This document shows positions 60,423 to 64,000 of a DNA stretch of 64,000 nucleotides, in pieces. A program made the position numbers and the translations under genes. The stretch's first letter is position 1. Every line of letters begins with the position of its first letter. Source of the DNA: Actinomyces sp. (GTDB taxonomy: Bacteria; Actinomycetota; Actinomycetes; Actinomycetales; Actinomycetaceae). The notes under the pieces were generated by a model. The model did no database searches and was not told where the DNA came from. It was given only the letters and a program-made list of their open reading frames with translations. The stretch spans positions 50,208-114,207 of the forward strand of contig JALCNR010000008.1 of NCBI GenBank assembly GCA_022649165.1, in the 5' to 3' direction.

Positions 60423-61070
60423 TCAGGCCACGACGGCGGAGCTCAGAATCCCGCGTTCGACGAGTTCGGCCCGGGCCTGGTCCGGAGACTCCCACCGCAG
60501 GGCCGACATGCCCGCCAGTTCCGCTCCCCGGAGGTTCGGCCTGCGGTCGTCGATGAACAGGATCTCCTCCGGAGACGCTCCCACGGACTCGGCGGCGTGC
60601 CGGTAGATCCTCTGCGCCGGCTTCACGAGGTGCAGCGGACCGGAGAAGGTGAAGGCGTCGAAGAGGTGCGCCGCCCAGGGACTGGACTCGATCGCCCGCG
60701 CGATGCACACCGGGGCGTTCGAGAGGATCCCCAAGCGCAGCCCCGCCGCGCGGAGCTGGTGGGCGACGTCCAGCGCGGCGGGCTCGGGCTCCCGCGTCCG
60801 GGAGACGTCCTCCTCGACCAGGGCCGCGAGGGCGGCGTCCCGGACCTCGGGGAGACCGCAGTCGCCGGCGACCGTGTCCCAGAACTCGCGATCACTGAGC
60901 GTTCCCTCGTCGTAGGCGGGGCGGTTGAACCACATCGCATGGTCGACCAGGCTCACCGTGTCGTCCTCGGAGACGTCCAGTCCCAGAATCCGCGCGATGT
61001 TCGCCGGATCGGGCCGGTTCGTCACCAGCACCCCTCCGACGTCGAACAGGACCGCTCGAATCCTCGCCAT
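60423..61070 (-). CDS. HAD-superfamily hydrolase (subfamily IA)
   Basis: 215 residues. Motif I VLFDVGGVLVTN (nucleophile Asp; second Asp replaced by Gly, typical of the GGVL-type HADs), motif II GILSNAPV, motif III VKPAQRIY, motif IV LFIDDRRPNL. Resembles epoxide-hydrolase N-terminal phosphatases and YihX. It is convergent with the ligase-like gene, 2 bases apart. ATG 61070 has GGTGGAGAG. Confidence 0.85.
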   Translation of the reverse strand: MARIRAVLFDVGGVLVTNRPDPANIARILGLDVSEDDTVSLVDHAMWFNRPAYDEGTLSDREFWDTVAGDCGLPEVRDAALAALVEEDVSRTREPEPAALDVAHQLRAAGLRLGILSNAPVCIARAIESSPWAAHLFDAFTFSGPLHLVKPAQRIYRHAAESVGASPEEILFIDDRRPNLRGAELAGMSALRWESPDQARAELVERGILSSAVVA

Positions 61071-61176
61071 GCTCTCCACCACCCGTCGACCACGCATGCC
61101 TTGACGGTCCCATTCTGACCGTTCGGCGGCCCCGGTGGTGGGCCCTGTGACCATTCGCACCCGCCCGCTGGCGCGC

Positions 61177-62520
61177 TCAGCGATCCTCGTCGAGGAGGAT
61201 CTCCGCGAGCCGGGCGAGATCCTCCCCGCCTGCGAACTCGATGACGATCCTCCCCTTGGAGGCTCCCTCGGTCACCGTCACCCGGGTGTCGTAGCGGTCC
61301 GACAGTGTCGCTGCGAGCTTCTCCCCGAGGGCCGAGGTCGTCGCGGCCCTCCGACGACGGCGCGGGACCTGATTTCCGGGCCGCCGGCTGCGCAGCCGGG
61401 CGAGCTCCTCGGTGCTGCGCACGGAGAGCCCCTCGGCGATCACGCGGTCGGCCATGGCCTCGATCTCCTCGGGAGCGTCGATGGCGAGCAATGCGCGGGC
61501 ATGGCCGGCCGAGAGCACGCCGGCGGCCACCTTCCGCTGAACCGAGGCCGGGAGACGCAGGAGCCTGAGCGTGTTCGCAATCTGCGGTCGCGATCGGGCG
61601 ATCTTTCTGGAGAGCTCCTCCTGCGTCGCGCCGAAATCCTCCATCAGCTGCTGGTAGGCCGCCGCCTCCTCAAGGGGATTGAGGTTGGAGCGGTGGAGGT
61701 TCTCCAGCAGGGCGTCCCGCAGCAGCTCCTCGTCCGCCGTCCGCCGGACGATCGCCGGGATCGTCGCGCTTCCGGCCAGCTCCGAGGCCCGCAGCCGGCG
61801 TTCGCCCATGACCAGCTCGTAACGAGCGTCCGGCTTCTCTTCCAGGGCGCGTCGAAGTCGCTCGGTCGGCTCGTCCCCAGCCTCGATCGGGCGCACCACA
61901 ACCGGCTCCAGCACCCCGACCTCGGCGATCGACGCCGCGAGCTCGTTCAACTCGTCCTCGTCGAAGACCTGGCGCGGCTGCCGGGTGTTCGCGATGATCT
62001 GAGCGACCGGGATCTCGCCGAAGGTGGCGCCCGGCACCGACACGAGGTCCGTCGCCGTGTCCGGCGGTTCGCTCCGTGACGATGTTTCACGTGAAACATC
62101 ATGAGGTGCCGTCGAGGACGTCCCGCTCTCCGCGGCGCCACGACTCCGTCGCCCCGATCCACGCCCGCCGGCATGAGGGCGCGACGGCGGGTTGAGCAGG
62201 TCCCGAGCTGAGCCTCCTCGCGGGGTCCGGCGCGCTGCTCCCGTCGTCGGGCGGTCCTCCCCGTCGCCCCGTCGATCGGGGAACAGGATGTCGAGCGGGC
62301 GGGCGCCCTCGTCCGCAGCGACGTCCTCGGCCACGGGGATCAGCGCGGCCAGGCCCCTCCCCAGACCGGGGCGGTGCCCGCCACGCGCGCTCCGCGCCGC
62401 CGCGCCCTCTTTGGCCGCACCGGCCGGGCGGGCAGTCGGGGACGGCTCCGTCAGCCGGCGCCCGCCCTCCGATGCCGAGTCGGCGCGGCGCCTCGCGTCT
62501 CCCGATGTCTCGCCCGTCAT
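61177..62520 (-). CDS. parB: Chromosome-partitioning protein ParB
   Basis: 447 residues. The stretch GLGRGLAALIP (52-62) is the ParA-interacting N-terminal peptide, but about 50 residues precede it, longer than usual. A disordered Arg/Gly/Ser stretch runs to about 160. Then ParB/CTP-binding boxes: IIANTRQPR, GERRLRAS (239-246) and ENLHRSNLNP (273-282), followed by the helix-turn-helix near 297-318 and a C-terminal dimer domain (GKLA-like end GRIVIEFAGGEDLARL). It binds parS and loads SMC. The gene contains a parS site at 62083-62098. Confidence 0.93.
   Translation of the reverse strand: MTGETSGDARRRADSASEGGRRLTEPSPTARPAGAAKEGAAARSARGGHRPGLGRGLAALIPVAEDVAADEGARPLDILFPDRRGDGEDRPTTGAARRTPRGGSARDLLNPPSRPHAGGRGSGRRSRGAAESGTSSTAPHDVSRETSSRSEPPDTATDLVSVPGATFGEIPVAQIIANTRQPRQVFDEDELNELAASIAEVGVLEPVVVRPIEAGDEPTERLRRALEEKPDARYELVMGERRLRASELAGSATIPAIVRRTADEELLRDALLENLHRSNLNPLEEAAAYQQLMEDFGATQEELSRKIARSRPQIANTLRLLRLPASVQRKVAAGVLSAGHARALLAIDAPEEIEAMADRVIAEGLSVRSTEELARLRSRRPGNQVPRRRRRAATTSALGEKLAATLSDRYDTRVTVTEGASKGRIVIEFAGGEDLARLAEILLDEDR
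62083..62098. other. parS site inside parB
   Basis: TGTTTCACGTGAAACA, a perfect 16-bp parS palindrome, encoded within the disordered segment of ParB (about residues 140-147). Confidence 0.92.
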
Positions 62521-62562
62521 GCCGCCCGCCTCTCTCGGGCCCCCCGGCCCCTCATCCCGAAT

Positions 62563-62578
62563 TGTTCCACGTGAAACA
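62563..62578. other. parS site between parA and parB
   Basis: TGTTCCACGTGAAACA; one base differs from a perfect palindrome and it matches the parS consensus. It lies 42 bp before the parB start. Confidence 0.9.
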
Positions 62579-62606
62579 TCGCCTCAAGCCAACATGGGCC
62601 GAATCC

Positions 62607-63509
62607 TCATCCCCGCCCGGAACCGGACTCCCGTTCCAGCCTCAGGCTGAGCTCCAGAGCCGCCTTCCGGTAGGCCACCGCGCCCGTGCTGCGAGGCTCG
62701 TAGGTCACCACCGTCTGCCCATAGCTCGGAGCCTCCGAGATCCTCACCGATCTGGGGATGACGCTCCTGAGCGTGAGGTCCGGGAAATGCCTCCGCACCT
62801 CCGCCTCGACCTCCTCGCTCAGCTTCGTCCGCCGGTCCGCCATCGTCAACAGGATTCCCGCCACCTCCAGGCGCGGGTTCAGCTGCTGGCGGATGCGATC
62901 GATCGTCGTCCACAGCTGCGTCAAGCCCTCCAGCGCGTAGTACTCCGTCTGGATGGGGATCAGCACCTTGTCCGCCGCCACCAAGGCGTTGAGCGTCACG
63001 AGGCCCAGCGACGGCGGGCAGTCGACGAGCACGACATCGACGTCCGGATCACCTTCCAGGAACGACTCCAGCGCGTCGAAGAGCATCTGAGCGCGCCGGG
63101 GCATGTCGACCATCTCGATCTCCGCCCCCGACAGGTCGATCGTCGAGGGGCAGACGCGCAGGCCCGGCACATCCGGACAGTCCTGGAGCACCTCCGCCAG
63201 ATCGGCCTGGCCCACCATCACGTCATAGGACGACGGCGTCCCCGCCGGATGAGCGATCCCGAGCGCGCTCGACGCGTTGCCCTGCGCGTCCGCGTCGACC
63301 ACGACCACCCTCAGGCCGCCCATCACGAGCGCCGCCGCCAGGTTCACGACCGAGGTCGTCTTCCCCACTCCGCCCTTCTGGTTCGCCACGGTGACAACCA
63401 CCGGCGACGTCGGACGCCCGAAGCGCGCCTCCTCCAGCATCCGCCGTTCAGCCGCGCTGCGCTCCAGCTCCGCCGACAACGGAGCGTCGCTCCACCGGGG
63501 ATCCACCAC
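62607..63509 (-). CDS. parA: Chromosome-partitioning ATPase ParA (Soj)
   Basis: 300 residues. Deviant Walker A KGGVGKTT (45-52) in VANQKGGVGKT, Walker A' VVDADAQGN, and VLVDCPPSLGL (Walker B), with SVRISEAPSYGQTV near the C-terminus. An N-terminal extension of about 35 residues is common in actinobacteria. It drives origin segregation with ParB. Start GTG 63509; -10 element TACACT at 63541-63536 gives a leader of about 20 bases with AGAGAGG. Confidence 0.96.
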   Translation of the reverse strand: MVDPRWSDAPLSAELERSAAERRMLEEARFGRPTSPVVVTVANQKGGVGKTTSVVNLAAALVMGGLRVVVVDADAQGNASSALGIAHPAGTPSSYDVMVGQADLAEVLQDCPDVPGLRVCPSTIDLSGAEIEMVDMPRRAQMLFDALESFLEGDPDVDVVLVDCPPSLGLVTLNALVAADKVLIPIQTEYYALEGLTQLWTTIDRIRQQLNPRLEVAGILLTMADRRTKLSEEVEAEVRRHFPDLTLRSVIPRSVRISEAPSYGQTVVTYEPRSTGAVAYRKAALELSLRLERESGSGRG

Positions 63510-63535
63510 GTGCCCACCTCTCTCGAACCCCGATC

Positions 63536-63541
63536 AGTGTA
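63536..63541 (-). promoter_or_regulatory. parA: -10 element of parA
   Basis: TACACT (minus strand, 63541-63536); transcript would start near 63529, with AGAGAGG as ribosome binding site before GTG 63509. Confidence 0.45.
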
Positions 63542-63590
63542 CGTGGAGCGAGCCGACACCTTCCCGTGGCGTCACCCCTCCGGCACCCGC

Positions 63591-64000
63591 TCACGCCCTC
63601 CGGCAGACGACGACGTAGGTCGACTCCTCCTCCATCGGACTCGCCACCTCATGGATCCGCGCGACCAGGTGGTGGCGCCGCAGCTCCACCGCGGCGTCCT
63701 CGACCTCGAGTGCCGCCCGCCGGCCCTTCAACGCCACCAGCGCCCCGCCGGGGGCGATCAGCCGCGTCGTCATGCGCACGAGCTTCGACATGTTCGCGAC
63801 GGCTCTGGCCGTCACGACATCCGCTTTCATCTTGCCGCGCAGCTCCTCCGCCCGGGCGCGCACGATCCGGACGTTGTCCAGTCCCACCGCCTCGACCACG
63901 TCGATCAGCCACTCGCAACGCCGTTCCATCGGTTCCGCCAAGGTGACCTCGACCGAGGGGCGGCATGCGGCAACAACGATTCCTGGAAAACCTGCTCCTG
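63591..64000 (-). CDS. rsmG: 16S rRNA (guanine-527-N7)-methyltransferase RsmG, 3' part
   Basis: The frame is open through the window edge; upstream it reads GAGFPGIVVAACRP, the SAM-binding glycine loop, then VEVTLAEPMERRCEWL with the SAM-ribose acidic position. TARAVANM and LVALKGRRA follow. About 136 residues of roughly 210 are present. It methylates G527 of 16S rRNA. Its place after parA is the standard origin-proximal order. Confidence 0.93.
   Translation of the reverse strand, partial: GAGFPGIVVAACRPSVEVTLAEPMERRCEWLIDVVEAVGLDNVRIVRARAEELRGKMKADVVTARAVANMSKLVRMTTRLIAPGGALVALKGRRAALEVEDAAVELRRHHLVARIHEVASPMEEESTYVVVCRRA

Overview
The window is about 64 kb of very GC-rich DNA with dense gene packing. 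Many operon genes overlap by 4 bp (ATGA or GTGA), and starts are often GTG. Gene content and order point to an actinobacterium, most likely Actinomycetaceae (Actinomyces/Schaalia-like): a DUF222-HNH (13E12-type) nuclease, PadR-ino1, a DUF6049-MurJ-TrxB block next to parB-parA-rsmG, LuxS, and sugar loci resembling those of bifidobacteria. The right end (parB, parA, rsmG, with two parS sites) lies next to the chromosome origin, so the window is an origin-flanking arm. I saw no rRNA, tRNA, insertion sequence or CRISPR array.

Layout. 1-2.8 kb: the end of an aldo/keto reductase, an L,D-transpeptidase and a GNAT acetyltransferase. 2.8-5.8 kb: a decayed patch (MazF-type toxin-antitoxin relic, frameshifted lipoprotein), then an HNH nuclease whose 3' end runs into a degenerate array of about 20-bp repeats. 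5.8-7.2 kb: a divergent methyltransferase / DUF5680 pair. 7.2-16.1 kb: a fructan/sucrose locus. One arm has a DUF2961 (GH172) enzyme, an ABC importer without its ATPase, and a LacI regulator. The other arm has a GH32 fructosidase and a GH13 sucrose phosphorylase. 16.1-20.6 kb: the TgpA-type transglutaminase / DUF58 / MoxR triad. 20.8-25.1 kb: PadR-ino1, a phosphofructokinase, a phosphoribosyltransferase and a P-loop kinase.

25.1-31.8 kb: a four-carbon acid-sugar catabolic locus (PdxA2, 2-hydroxyacid dehydrogenase, DUF1537 kinase, MFS transporter) divergent from a DeoR regulator and an OtnC-like aldolase. 31.9-34.6 kb: a lysozyme-like surface protein, a low-molecular-weight phosphatase, MtnN and LuxS. 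34.6-48.7 kb: a long minus-strand operon for mannoside use. It carries an IolE-like isomerase, a Gfo/Idh/MocA oxidoreductase, a complete ABC importer, a GH38 alpha-mannosidase, a PHP hydrolase, a GPH symporter and a YdjC deacetylase. A ROK repressor gene precedes it, and a striking AT-rich palindrome sits in front of it. 48.9-61.1 kb: serine dehydratase, the conserved Nudix-DUF6049-MurJ-TrxB block, and HAD, aminotransferase and D-Ala-D-Ala-ligase-like genes. 61.2-64 kb: parB, parA and the end of rsmG.

Two regulatory themes recur. At least ten genes have a -10-like hexamer ending 6-7 nt before the start codon, the signature of leaderless transcription. Each catabolic locus also carries a local regulator and a recognisable candidate operator (LacI, PadR, DeoR or ROK type). 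All product names come from reading translated sequence by eye; no database search was run.
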